DNA from: Spirometra erinaceieuropaei | Lineage: Eukaryota; Platyhelminthes; Cestoda; Diphyllobothriidea; Diphyllobothriidae | Assembly: GCA_902702965.1 (NCBI GenBank) | Contig: CACRXP010000549.1 | Location: 278,064-342,063, forward strand | Reading direction: 5' to 3' | DNA length: 64,000 nucleotides | Shown: piece after piece, positions 32,733 to 43,100 of the stretch | How the letters are laid out: each line of letters starts with the position of its first letter | Position numbering within the stretch: position 1 is the first letter of the stretch | The notes under the pieces: generated by a model | The model's input: only the letters and a program-made list of their open reading frames with translations | Told to the model about the DNA's origin: nothing | The model's database searches: none | Program-made: the position numbers and the translations under genes

Positions 32733-34599
32733 CGTTGAACAATGCGGGCCCTTTTCACGACAGTGTTGGCAGTCGGCCGCTGCAAGCAAGCCCATTCCTA
32801 GTGCACCGTGAACCTATTGACCGATTTAAAAATATGGCCGCGTAGCTGCGTAGCTTCATTCGCCTTTGCAGAACCATGGATCAGATCACTACAAATCATC
32901 ATAAATGTCCTCGCACATAGGCAAGGGGGCATAAAAACTATGTATTGCTTGGATATGGGGGGGTTATGTCACAAGTAGGATGGCTTTTGTAACAGTGCTG
33001 CGGACGGCGCCACTGTTTATGTGGTACTGTCAAACAGCGATACTCCGAAGGGCTTCATCAAAGGGACTTTGATTGGTCACCGAGCTTCTGCAGTTGAGCG
33101 TGGAGTCAGCAATAATTCGATCCCAGCAGGGCTAAGTGGACTTATGGTAACCTTTCTTTAGGCCAAGGTGATTCCATACTAACACCACAGGCAATAACTA
33201 AAAGCCCATACAGGCGTGTTTCGCCGATATTCTGCCACTGCAGGACACAGCTGCGAAGAGTTAGGCTCATCAGTGCCCCTCCCCCTCCAGCATTCTTTTC
33301 TGCTTTCTGGTAGACACTCCAATTTAGAAATTCTGGCTTTTAAATTTCCTTAGAAATAAACTGCGAAGTTGGAGTAGACCAGTAGGCTGTAGGCTCAGAC
33401 CGAAGATTCTATCTATGAATATTTGGACCGAAGTCCGTTCCTTTCTGCTCTACCTCTTATTTTTGTACAGTTTTTTTCTTATATTCATTCCGTTTGTTGG
33501 GAATATTCTGACATTGCTCCAATCCAATTTCGCTCAGATAAAAGACAGAAGACCCCCTGCAAAAAATGCAGGTACATCAACGCTGGGGTTGGATATGGTT
33601 GACTGATGAGCGCTCACAAGCCAGTAATGAGCAGTTGAGACTCCTTTGTCTTTATCAGCACTCTTCACAGCATAAACTTACGACACTTGCGATGAAAACT
33701 GCTGGCGCTCGGTTCTGTTCCTCGAATACTTTTAGGAGTTCTTCTCGGTAATCAATGATGTGCAGTTTGTCGTGCTATACCTAATCTCATGTTAAAGTTA
33801 ATAAATATCTCAACTTGGATTTCGCCTTGGCTTTAAGACACCTGTTTCCCGAAAGCCGTGCTGTAGTCTCTACAGCCCGTATGCGTAAATTTTGGTTCCT
33901 GTCAGGGCATGTTTTCGCCGAGTGCTCCCATTTTCTCCTTGACTGTGCTAAATGCCAAAACTGTTCCTGCGCTGTTTTCTATTTTTGCAGCTTTACAGTC
34001 CCCAGTTAGGCAATTCTTACGGTATTCCATATGGCTTCACCTGTAGTTGCCATTGGAGGCCAGCCTGCCTACTTGCTTTGTCCGTTTTTGTGTCATTTGT
34101 CCTCCCGCCCTCTAATAACAGCCTCTATGCACCGGTTTCGTTTTAAACGCTCTTCACAGTTTCGCAAATGGCTATTTTTTCTGCAAAAACGTTTGTACTG
34201 TCCTACCAGTTTTGTTGCCGTCATGTGACTACCAACAAAAAGCACCTGTGCGCAAAAATTTGCTTGGTTTCCGTGACGTTAATTGCCTTGCTCTGAAAGA
34301 CCAAGTGCTTGGAGAATCCTCGCTGCTTCAAGTCTTTCTTTCCTAAAAACGTCTCATTGGCCTTCACACACGCCCTGATTGGTTCATTGAGACTGTAAAT
34401 TCCTCCAGGTGGTTGAATAAGTTTCCGTCGGCAAACTGTAGCCTTGCCAGAGCATTTATATAGAGATGTCCCTTTTTATTCGTTTCAGCCCTCTCAGCCA
34501 CAACTATTTCAGTTGGAACGACGTATGCCGCCCCATAAACAGGACTCAGTGACACGAACAGCCTGCAATACGGGTGATCTTGAGCCAACTTCCAGTGAA
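32733..34599. other. No recognisable gene
   Basis: Short frames of 60-78 codons, T-rich. TTCTATTTTTGCAG near 33980 looks like a splice acceptor but no credible exon follows. Nothing here could be assigned. Confidence 0.4.
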
Positions 34600-34810
34600 A
34601 TTAGGGTTAGACTTAAGGCAAGGGTTAGGGTAAGGCTAAGGATCATGTTTAAGGATAGACGTTAAGTTGACGCTAAGGTAAATCAGGACCAAGTTCGGGG
34701 TTAACGTAATGACCAGTGTTTACTGTATAGTTTAGGTCTTGAGTAGGGTAAGGGTCAAACTGGGGCGGTAAGGTGGTTTAATGCCAGAGGTATTGTTGGG
34801 GTTAGGGTAG
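34600..34810 (+). repeat. Diverged TTAGGG-like tract
   Basis: Repeated units such as AGGGTTAG, AAGGGTTAGGGTAAGG and GGGTTAGGGTAGG with interruptions. TTAGGG is the usual animal telomere unit, flatworms included. Similar tracts sit inside the short DNA elements at 11845, 24567 and 62213, so this may belong to another, undelimited copy rather than to an old telomere. Confidence 0.65.
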
Positions 34811-34944
34811 GAGAATATTATGCCTTTTTCGGAATTATACGCAGGTTCTCTTTTATCACTTGGGCGGCAACTTCCTATTTTTCCGTCCTGTTTAGGGGGC
34901 CAAATAGGTCAGCCCTACCTTGTTTACAGTTTATACTTCCTCGT

Positions 34945-35190
34945 CGATCGTCCAGCTCACATACACACCGCATTTTCAAACCTCAAAATGCAATCCTCAA
35001 GGGAGAAGGCATGTCTGGAGATTCGGAAATGTCAGCACTTCAGTAAAAGGAAATAGGGGTTTTCTTAGATAATGTAGTTCTGATTAAATCAGAAGAATCT
35101 GCCTGCGTGTACTTTGAACTGTCCTCATTGTACTAAACAAACCAGAACTTGCAAAATGATGCATCTGTCAACATACTGTATGTCGATGCA
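34945..35190 (+). repeat. Left copy of a direct repeat flanking a PLE
   Basis: Aligns with 36160-36405: GTCAGCACT...AAAAGG, GATAATG.AGTTCTGAT.AAATC, TACTTTGAACTGTCC and AACAAACCAGAACTTGCAAA appear in both in the same order. Identity by eye is roughly 75-80 percent. Confidence 0.75.
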
Positions 35191-35194
35191 GCTC

Positions 35195-36150
35195 CCTGAC
35201 GACAAGCACTTGCCTATTAGAGTAGAGAGAAATAGCGGTTGCCCTTTGTGGATGTGCTTGCCAGACGAAACCTCAACGGTGAACTTGAAACGACGGTTTA
35301 TAGGAAGGCAACAAACACTACAAAGCTTCTCAGTTTTCATACCAACCATCCGGCGGCTCCTAAGAGAAGCTGTATGAAGACGCTCTTCAAACGGATTCCG
35401 ACTCATTGCAGCAAACTGGAGGAAAGAGCACGTGAGGCCAGTTATCTCCACGACCAGGTTGTGCAAAGTGGCTATCCGAGGGCACTCATAAGTCGATACC
35501 TACGCGGTCGCCTCAAGGGACATAACATCAACAACACTAACGACATCGCACTCTCTGCTGTACCTCAAGGACGTTTCAGAAGCGACCGAGAGCATTGTTG
35601 CGGAGTTAGATGTCGGAATTGTACACAGCCCCAAAGTCACCATTCGCAGTAGGGTCATAAAAATTAAAGACCGGTTAAAGACTTAGGAGCAATCTGGAGT
35701 AGTGTATCACATCCCGTGCCAAAACTGTTCTCGTATTTAGGCAGGCCAGGCTGCACGCATGCTCAGATCGCGCACACACGAACCTAAGCTGGTTGCGCGA
35801 CGAGGCGACGCATTATCACAAGCGGCCGCCCACACCTGCGAAACGGGTCATGATTTCAAGTTCGCAGTCGCCAAAATAGTCGTCCACACCGGAAACAAAA
35901 CAGACCGAGAATTGACTGAAGCCTGGGCCTGGGACGGGAACTCAGTCAATCGGTTTATCGATCTGGTGCTGGCGTACAGAGCCCTGCCCAGTCACCTCCA
36001 GACTTGCGCCGTCGGTTGATGATTGGCTTGCACGCCCTATAACTTCTGCTTGTTTTGTTGCTGCTTTTATCTCTGACGACGGACTCCTGTACGAGTACGA
36101 AAGCTCAGAACAAACTGTTCAGGTGTTCGACCGCTCTTCTTCTTCTTATC
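35195..36150 (+). mobile_element. Penelope-like element with RT end, GIY-YIG, hammerhead-like core and TTC tail
   Basis: A frame at 35239-35652 reads PFVDVLARRNLNGELETTVY, FHTNHPAAPKRS and TLFKRIPTHCSK. It then shifts frame near 35560 to LKDVSEATESIVAELDVGIV, a further segment with VVYHIPCQNCSR, and the nuclease C-terminal half (35759-36019) with ARRGDALSQAAAHTCETGHD. The YxGQTG core is damaged by a stop. About 55 bases after this frame comes a hammerhead-like core, then TTC repeats at 36136-36150. It is closely related in protein to the copy at 10528-11520. It is a 5'-truncated, dead copy. Confidence 0.85.
36073..36104 (+). ncRNA. Hammerhead-like core at PLE 3' end
   Basis: CTGACGA, then a stem with ACTC and GAGT around CTGTAC, then CGAAAGC. 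This matches the CUGAUGA-stem II-GAAA order with one change in the first block. It sits between the endonuclease end and the TTC tail, the place where PLE hammerheads are known. The following helix III and cleavage site are not clear. Confidence 0.45.
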
Positions 36151-36159
36151 TTGGACTTT

Positions 36160-36405
36160 CCTTCGCTCAGCCCATATAGACACAGTCGTTGTCGAAACTT
36201 AAAATATAACCCTTAAAGCTGAAGCCATCTTCGAAGGTCGGGAACAGTCAGCACTAAAAGGCAAGGGAATAATGATTTTCCTCGATAATGCAGTTCTGAT
36301 CAAATCCAAGACATTCACCTATGCGTACTTTGAACTGTCCCCAAAGTATTTAACAAACCAGAACTTGCAAACTGCTGCATCTTTTTACGTACTGTACGCC
36401 ATGAA
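36160..36405 (+). repeat. Right copy of a direct repeat flanking a PLE
   Basis: Starts immediately after the TTC tail and aligns with 34945-35190. Two such blocks around one PLE resemble the repeated ends some PLEs leave, or a duplication of the target region. Confidence 0.75.
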
Positions 36406-37109
36406 TGTTCACTCTCGACAGGAACTAGCATAAAAACATTAAATAGGCCATTTTTACCTCTGTTTTTGACAATTTTATTTGAAGTACCAGTGAGCCGATT
36501 CGAAGTAGTAAATCCGAAACGAAACTAACTGCAACTGCGGTTACGTTAGTGATGGCTTCAGATCACCTTATTTTTTTCCTTTTCGGAAATTTGCCATACA
36601 TCTAGTCACCGTATTTTCCTGTGTGATAGAATGCAATCGGTGTTTTAAAATCATACAGCAATCAGCAAAGTCATGAAGCGTTCGTTGACTTTTGTCGATA
36701 CGCTTTTGAGTGGTCATTTCAAAATATAATCGCAAGTCAGTTCGTAGGCAACGATATGGACGCAATCAGTAGCCACTACTTACTAATGACAGCACACGAT
36801 CAGTAGTTATATAAATATTGATAATCATGTGCCCAAGGACTTGATCGCCAATCACACGTGTCCTGCGGGAAGCTTCAGAAAACTTGCATCCATCCATCTC
36901 AACAAGCAGTATAGCTGAAGAAATGCAACCAGACATTTGAAGGCAAGTTAGTCTGCCACCTCGGCACAGTACCCCCCTCCGAAACCGGACAGCGTGGCAA
37001 AATCATGCCGAGAGATATAAGAAAATGAGCAACGAGACGATCAGGAAATTGTACGTGGCGTTCACTACAGGCTATGTGTACAGGGCGGCAGAAGATTAAG
37101 GTTTCACTG
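36406..37109. other. No recognisable gene; possible end of the Gypsy element
   Basis: No motif seen. The 3' end of the minus-strand Gypsy element, including any LTR, should lie here, but I could not identify one. Confidence 0.4.
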
Positions 37110-38329
37110 CGGATGTAGTGCTTGCGTTTGATAAGGGAGTTTTCGCTGATGGCAGCAAAGATGGCGAAAATGGGAATATGCAGTGCGGAAGATTAGAGAG
37201 GGGGGGAGTTGGGGATCACGTGGTTCATCCCGTGGAGTCTACGGACTGCAGCTTCGAGGCGACCCACGACCTCCTCGGAGGTTCCGCGCTGGATGCGGAA
37301 GGTCTTCATCACTCGAGAGACAACCCGGAATGGGCTGTGCTACGGAGGTGCCAATGGTCGTCGGACGCGATCACATCGGAGGTGGATGTGAGAACATATC
37401 TCCTGGTCTTTTGCGAGATACAACTGCTGGAACGGAGGATTGTGTCCGAAGAAATTGTCGCAGACTCTGCAGGATGCTTGTATGATCCTCGAACGCATCG
37501 TGCGAGGTTGAGCGCTCATCTCACGGGGGGTCAAACGGTGGCACAGAACACCAGCTAAGCAGGAAACTAGTAAGTGTCTGACTTAGGAGCGGAGCGGATG
37601 TCCAACAGGGCCCAGGGGAGATAGTATATCCAGTTCTCCGGATCGTCTGCGGTGCCTGTGGAGGTCCTCAGCTGACGATGAAACCGCCCGATCATCTCGT
37701 TGGTAGGCAGGTAATAGGTTGTTGTGCGGATACGAATGCAGCCTTAAAAGGAGAGGAGAGACCGAATGACATTAGACTCAAACTGGGCACCGCAGTCTGT
37801 CGCGATGGTGGAGGGAACATCAAACATGGCAGCCTAACAGCTAAGGAACGCCTTGAGATCAGGTAGAGGAATAGCTTCCGGCCACTGGGCGAAACGGTTC
37901 ACATAGGTGGAGAATTAGGGGAAACCACTGGACGGAGGCAGGGCCCCAACAGTGCCCGGGCTGACGTTGCTGAAACACGCACCGGACCGGGAGAGGTGCC
38001 GAAAAAGGCCTTGTCGTGCCCCTAGAGGTGAAGCGGTCGGACACCAGCTTGCCGATTGATCGACTCCCAGAATACGATAGATTGTGTAGGAAGAAGAAAA
38101 CTTTACGGCGAAGGCATGGTGACACAAAGGGACGATTTGATGAGGTGGAGGCGTCACAGAAAATAGTTCCGTTGCCAGTAGTCGATGGTTTGTTGTAAAT
38201 TTGGAGTTCGGGAACATCCTCGTCAAAAGGAGATTTCATACGGTGCTGCTCAGCAGTCATCTTAGTGACGTCGATCCTGGGAGAAAACTGGACATGAGTG
38301 TCGGATGGCCTGGATAGCACATCAGCCAA
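37110..38329 (-). pseudogene. Gypsy integrase
   Basis: Minus frame 38329-37859 starts with ADVLSRPSD (the linker after RNase H, usually DxLSR). It continues with a damaged zinc-binding region (SYSGSRSIGKLVSDRFT) and the start of the catalytic core (WGPASVQWFPLILHLCEPFR, where active elements read DIVGPLP..GF..ILT.VDRF.R). Further on, minus frames near 37400-37250 give CDRVRRPLAPP followed, in another frame, by FRVVSRVMKTFRIQ, the C-terminal beta-barrel. The middle of the core, including the DDE acidic residues, is not intact. Confidence 0.75.
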
Positions 38330-38683
38330 CTCATCGTCGATATGGCGGATGCCTGATATAAACTGTAGTCCAGTTTATGGGTTCGCCCTGGTTAAGCTTG
38401 TCGGATTTGAAATAGATTTAAAAAAGAATGCGACTTGTGATCTGTAAATATTGCGTACTCTTGGCCTTCCAGATGATGCCGAAATGACTTTACAGCGAGA
38501 TAAGTGGCAAGAAGTTCCGTTCAATTGTGTTGTAACGGGTCTCAGCGTTGGATAATTTCCTTGAGAGGAATGCCTAGGACGCCTTCGAATCTGGCAGACA
38601 TTGCTGGATAATCACACGCACAGCATTAGAAAAAAAAGAAGATGAAGAAGAAGAAGGACTAACCGGAACGGGTTTATTTAAGT

Positions 38684-38722
38684 GCTGACGTTTCTAAGAG
38701 CTTGGTCAGCTCCTCATTATCA
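38684..38722 (-). ncRNA. Hammerhead-like core, left arm
   Basis: On the minus strand: TAATGAG, a stem GAGCT/AGCTC around a short loop, TTA, then GAAACGTCAGC. The first block differs from CUGAUGAG at two positions, so activity is doubtful. The opposite arm (39131-39168, plus strand) has GACAATGGGGAGCC...CTCTTCGAAACCTCAGC at the equivalent place. Confidence 0.4.
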
Positions 38723-39130
38723 AAGCATAAGGTTCACTTAATCTACCAGAAATTTCAAGTCGCATGACGTGCCGGTCGGCCTCATGCTAATCGATTTTTC
38801 ACTTCTCTTGCTATCTCAGCCTCTCGGGGGATGGTTGGCGGGCGTTTTATCTGTGTGCTTTGTGAGTCACCGTTTCTTCGGGGGCCATACATAGGCCGAC
38901 GGCGAGTCTACTCAGCCAGGAAGAGGTACTACCAGACCGACCACCGGACGAAAGTTCAATCATCTCCCCCTGACGAAGCGATGACTCACGAAGCACTAAG
39001 AGAATAGGCCCGCCAACCATCCCCACAGGAGGGCGAGGCAGCGAGATAAGAGAAAAAGTGATCAGTTTGCGGCCGACCAACGCGGCATTCCACTTGAAAT
39101 TCCTGATAGATTAACTGCACTTGGCCCCTT

Positions 39131-39168
39131 GACAATGGGGAGCCAACCAATCTCTTCGAAACCTCAGC
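39131..39168 (+). ncRNA. Hammerhead-like core, right arm
   Basis: Mirror partner of 38684-38722. The CGAAAC block is intact, but the block before stem II is CAATGGGG and the following UC is read as CTC, so at least the catalytic pocket sequence has decayed. Followed at 39193-39202 by the TTTTTCTTC tail. Confidence 0.4.
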
Positions 39169-39588
39169 ATTGACCCGTTCCGGTGAGTCCATCTTTTTCT
39201 TCGAATCAACACCCCGGATCTCTCGACTTTGCGAATTTGGAGAATTAACCATTGGAGATATGGGTGCGTCAGCAGGAAAGTGAGTCGGGAGAGTGACATC
39301 AACCAGAATAGCTTTAATCTGCTCGAATGACGTGCATGTTACTGGTGAAAGTCAAAGGTGCGCTGATAACTTGAAAGGCGGCCGTTCAGCGGGAGGATTG
39401 TGTCGGTGCAGTTCGGGAGGAACCGACGTCGCAGTCGACGATTGGAGGTATATGGCTGAAAGTTCCAAATAATAGCAACGTCCGAGGGAAGGGGAGGAAT
39501 GCCAGTGGAGTTAATCTAATGACGAAAGAATTAAAAAGAAGTGTCTCCTAGGACGCATTTAGCATGGATGCAGGATGACACCGACCGG

Positions 39589-40284
39589 CTAGGAACAGCC
39601 GAAGAGCACGGTGAGATGTTGGAGATATTCCTCAGTATCTCGATTGGCAATTATGACATCGTCAATATAAGCACAGGCCAAAGAAAACCCACGTAAGACA
39701 CGATCAACAAAACGTTGGAATGTCGGTGCGACACTCCGGAGATTAAATGATTTGCAAAGAAATTTGAACAAGCCAAAAGGAACCGTCACAGCTGTCTTTG
39801 TAACGTCCTCGAACGCAATCAAATATGATGAAAGCCCGGACCAACGACAAAGCGATTTCGCCAAAGAGAGCTTCGGCAAAGTCCTGAAGATGAGGAACCG
39901 GATACCGGTCGGGCGTGGTGAAGTTGTTAAAGGCCCTGTAAACGTCGCAAGAACGCCAATCATCCGTCTTGGGTTTTGGAAAGCATATGCCCAGGGACTA
40001 ACTGTGGCTAAACTTAACTTAGGCAGCAGCAAAATGAGTAGGCGAACGATGTCGGCGGCGAGAGGAAACAGGGGGACCAGCTGTTTTAAAGTGATGAATA
40101 ATACGACAGGGCAAGAAAGAACCGGAATAGCAAGCCTTAGTAAGACTAGGGCATGTGGTAAAAGTTTCTGAAACAGACAGGGTTTGGGTCGCGGATAGAT
40201 GGAAGCTGGGGAATATGTGGTCAGGAAGGCAGAGTTGGCTGTAATCAACCGGAAAATCGAAAGCGACCAGTGAGTCAGCACCAC
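39589..40284 (-). pseudogene. Gypsy reverse transcriptase
   Basis: The minus frame of 231 codons has SPWAYAFQNPRRM (motif A region start), then a frame slip. From about codon 155 it is in register: EDVTKTAVTVPFGLFKFLC, NLRSVAPTFQRFVDRVLRG, then ACAYIDDVIIANRDTEEYLQ. The YIDD box (39675-39652) keeps both catalytic Asp. The N-terminal 130 residues of the open frame are a wrong-frame reading of the finger region. Changes such as CKSFNLRS for RMPFGLRN show relaxation. Confidence 0.9.
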
Positions 40285-40429
40285 GGATAGAGGTAAAGCA
40301 TTGCCCTCTCGAAGATCCAGGGGAATAGTCGTCTGGCGCTGATGTTCAGGGGGAGGAATCAGGATCTAAATATTGCGATTAGGAAAAAATTTGCGGTCTG
40401 GACGAAAAGATCACGGATGGGACAGCGTC

Positions 40430-40640
40430 GGTCGGCCGGGGTGTAGGGGGGATGACACTGATGTGAGCATCAGCATCGAGAAGGAAATGTCTGCGCCTCT
40501 TGCCATCGCAGACATAAAAGGTGCGACCTGTAGGGTTGTCAGAGAGCTCGGTTGCAGTTTCTCCCCGACTGAGGGGTCTCCCTCCCCGCTGGTGTTCACC
40601 TTCTCTTTGGATTCGACGCCGGACCTGAAAGTCTCAACAG
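40430..40640 (-). pseudogene. Gypsy aspartic protease fragment
   Basis: The minus strand gives RTFYVCDGKRRRHF followed by LLDADAHISVIPPTP (about 40490-40440). Active elements have L.DTGA.ISV.P, so the catalytic DTG reads DAD and the copy is dead. It sits upstream of the RT in the expected place. Confidence 0.65.
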
Positions 40641-40948
40641 CCAGGGTTTCACTCTCGGCCCAGCTTGCTGCAAAAGACTTATTATAATATCTCATGATTA
40701 CCAGGAGTCGTCACGACAATAATACGAAGAGATGTATCACTTTCTTTTAGAGAAAATGACCGACAGGTAAGTAGGAACCAATTCAGGAAAGTGGGAGCAC
40801 AACTTGTCTTGCATAGGCATGCGTACCAGATTATCGTTTCATCAACTTAAATACTGCATTTACACATGCTCCCGAGGTAAAGAAACTGCTTCTTCTAAAT
40901 AGTATAAAAGCAATGTTTTGGATTATTCCCAGAAAAAGGATTCAGTTT

Positions 40949-41737
40949 GGTAACAATCGGGAGGTGGCACCCAAAAAATCCGCCTAACGAAAGCAGCCTG
41001 TCTTACGGGACAGGTAGTAATAAGGGTCTTATGGGTGGTAGCTGGTCGAGATGTACGATACTAGCCGACGGAAATCCCTATTTAAATAGGTGTATGATCG
41101 AAGTTGGCCCGCTCTCCGTTACGTTATTACAAAATGGGTTGCCAAAGGCAGTATAGTGGTAACGGACGAGTGGAAGGTGTATAATCGTCTTCCCTCAGAA
41201 GGTTATCTACAGTTCTATGTTAACCACTCAAAGAACTCCAAGGAGCCTACAACCGGACGGCACACCAATGCCATTGAGGCATACTGGAGTAGCCTGAAAA
41301 GGAAAGTCCACGAGGGAGGTCCTGTATTTGGTCAAGCTGTGTGGGCTCACATAGACGAAGTACAGCATCGTCTTTGGTTTGGCCTCAATGCCATGTCTTT
41401 GACAGATGCCTGGAAACTGTTTCTGTCCCATGTTGTGCAGACTTATCCTATTTAAAAGTAATTTGTTTTGTAATGAACTACCATAATGCGATTGTATGCC
41501 GTATATTTAGGTGTACGTGTACAATTATGGGGAAGGTTGGGTAACATCGACCATCGTCCATGTAACCTCCTGCGATGTTCGTTCGGCCAGCCCGTGTTAG
41601 GCCGTCGCGGAAAGTCCACGTAGTTCGTGAAAGAAGGCCTGCAACCACGGATATAGCCTGAAGGCGTTTGAGTCCACTGTTAAAGGTATTAATTCCAGGT
41701 AACGGATTGTTTTGGGTGCCATCTCCCGATTGTTACC
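40949..41737 (+). mobile_element. Merlin (IS1016-like) DNA transposon, internally deleted
   Basis: The left end GGTAACAATCGGGAGGTGGC and the inverse of the right end GGTAACAATCGGGAGATGGC match and continue with CACCCAAAA.AATCCG, about 34 bases in all. TTCAGTTT (40941-40948) and TTGAGTTT (41738-41745) form an 8 bp duplication with one change. Inside is the C-terminal part of a Merlin transposase. At 789 bp it is shorter than a full Merlin element, so the N-terminal half is missing. Confidence 0.92.
41000..41455 (+). pseudogene. Merlin / ISXO2-like transposase, C-terminal half
   Basis: Frame 41090-41455 reads KGSIVVTDEWKVYNRLP with the second catalytic Asp (41162-41173), GYLQFYVNHSKN, then TGRHTNAIEAYWSSLKRKV with the third acidic residue (Glu near 41275), and ends VQTYPI. 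The upstream part NRCMIEVGPLSVTLLQ is in another frame (40947-41156), so a frameshift lies near 41130. The first catalytic Asp region is absent, which means the protein could not act. DDE fold transposase that would cut at the terminal inverted repeats. Confidence 0.88.
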
Positions 41738-41745
41738 TTGAGTTT

Positions 41746-42540
41746 ATTTACAACTCGGAAACCAAGATTCAGTCTATCTTTATCAGGTATAAGTTACAGA
41801 AGGAAAGGAAAAATGCAAAGCAAAAACCTGCATGACGTCGTACACGAGTATATCTGTGTGGCAAACTTCGTACTATGCGGCTATGATAGTAGAAGTGAAT
41901 TGGGATGCATAGATGTCTTTTAAACGAAATTACGGACAACAACAACCAGTAGTGACAAAATTAGGGATTCCACGTACCATTCGTAGATTAAAGACGTTGA
42001 ATAGTTGAATTTTCCTAAGCTATTCGACGCCAGTACGGAGACCATAGTGAGAGGCATTCATTTGAGCCCGAACCGCAGTCGCTCGTTTAGCCGTGTTATT
42101 CCATTCATTGTCGATTTCATAAGTTGGTATTTTTGGTATGTTTGTGGGTAAACTTTACCAGGCTAAAGCCGGAACAATCTTACTCTCATCTTCTCCCTTC
42201 CAACTCATCCAGCCCGAGTCAGACTGACTGTTGATGTGCTCGGCCTCTGTGTAACGGGACATACGCCTCAACTAAATATCTGTCACACGCTGGGGAGACA
42301 CCGTTTGGTCTCATTCGATAGGGCGGTCCGTTTCGCAGGCCACAGTGCTCATCAGCCACGCATGTATTGCCGAGTACTGTGAACCTGGGGGTGGGGAATG
42401 CCATAGAAATCTACCCAAGAGTGCTGACCACCGGTCAAACAGCCTGCGCATCGAACAATCCACTTCAATTGTCCGAGACACACCCCAGCACTAGTCCACG
42501 TGGATGGCCTGTCCGGGCCATTTTACCTAAATGATGTGGC
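41746..42540. other. No recognisable gene
   Basis: Short frames without motif. It may include unrecognised 5' sequence of the next PLE piece. Confidence 0.4.
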
Positions 42541-42544
42541 CTTC

Positions 42545-43100
42545 AAAGTGACTAATAACACGACTACGAGAAACGGCCACCAAGGCACCAAAATCATCAC
42601 AAAGGATAGATACAAGTAGCACACCAACCTGCAACCACCTTGCGTACACAGCTTGTACACCTAAGGGCAGATTTGGCTATCTCGATAGAAAAGGTGTTGT
42701 CTACAAGATCCCATGTTCCTGTTGTGATGCCGTCTATTGTGGCCAGCCTGGGAAATCTGCCTCAATCCACTTACATGAGCATCAGTTAGCGGTGAAGAGA
42801 TGAGATCATCTATCCCAGGTGGAGATGCACACGCTGGACACTGGAAATCCAATTGCATGGGTGAACGCTCGCATTGTTGGTGCCTGCCCTTTAAGGAGTG
42901 GCCGTGAATTCCTTAAAGCAATGCACTCCGCTGAGGCAAGCATCAGTCGGCATATCGATTTAAAAGTCACGTACAAATTTCCCGAGGACAAATCGAAGCG
43001 AGCTCGGCCAATACTGTGGGGACGACGAAATATCATTGACGCGCATTGGTGCAGACTTCGACCAACTAGGGGATCACTTGTTCGACGCGGTTTAAATGGT
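42545..43100 (+). pseudogene. PLE fragment: linker end and GIY-YIG endonuclease
   Basis: RKGVVYKIPCSCCDAVYCGQ from about 42690, then GKSASIHLHEHQLAVKR, a stop, SQVEMHTLDTGN, then in the 42819-43103 frame ARIVGACPLRSGREFLKAMH and EASISRHIDLKVTYKF. That is the complete domain order of a PLE nuclease with a stop in the middle. It is closest to the copy at 3146-3450 (YCGQTGKSAS, EHQLAVKR), so both belong to one subfamily distinct from the YVGETGR type. Confidence 0.78.

Larger units (their letters stand above)
38633..39203. mobile_element. Inverted pair of PLE ends inside Gypsy RNase H
   Basis: Left arm (38633-38885) starts with a GAA-rich tail and has TAACCGGAACGGGTTTATTT, GCTGACGTTTC and GGGGGATGGTTGGCGGGC. 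Right arm (38965-39203) carries the inverse order: CCCGCCAACCATCCCC, CGAAACCTCAGC, CCCGTTCCGGTGAGTCC and a TTTTTCTTC tail. The centre is about 80 bases. The arms differ at perhaps a fifth of positions. No RT or nuclease is present. PLEs are known to leave paired ends in direct or inverted order. Confidence 0.8.
38340..39330 (-). pseudogene. Gypsy RNase H, split by a PLE insertion
   Basis: The N-terminal part, FEQIKAILVDVTLPTHF and ADAPISPMV, lies at about 39330-39245. The remainder resumes at about 38632 with NAVRVIIQQCLPDSKA, AFLSRKLSNAETRYNTIER (38572-38516), then SHFGIIWKAKSTQYLQIT and a tail near 38380. The break falls between PMV and NAV, where active elements read MVDAST.AVG, so almost nothing was lost on insertion of the PLE pair at 38633-39203. 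Confidence 0.8.
37110..40640 (-). mobile_element. Ty3/Gypsy LTR retrotransposon, decayed
   Basis: On the minus strand the order is protease, reverse transcriptase, RNase H, integrase, which is the Ty3/Gypsy order. All parts have frameshifts or stops, and the RNase H part is split by a 570 bp insertion. No LTR pair, primer binding site or gag was identified, so both outer limits are uncertain. Confidence 0.88.

Noticed and set aside
34600..34810. Chromosome end or fusion point
   Set aside because: The TTAGGG-like units are diverged, short and surrounded by ordinary sequence, and similar tracts sit inside short transposons in this window.
37118..37558. 146-codon plus frame
   Set aside because: The opposite strand encodes the C-terminal region of a Gypsy integrase (CDRVRRPLAPP), so this is a shadow.
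39752..40171. 139-codon plus frame
   Set aside because: Antisense of the Gypsy reverse transcriptase.
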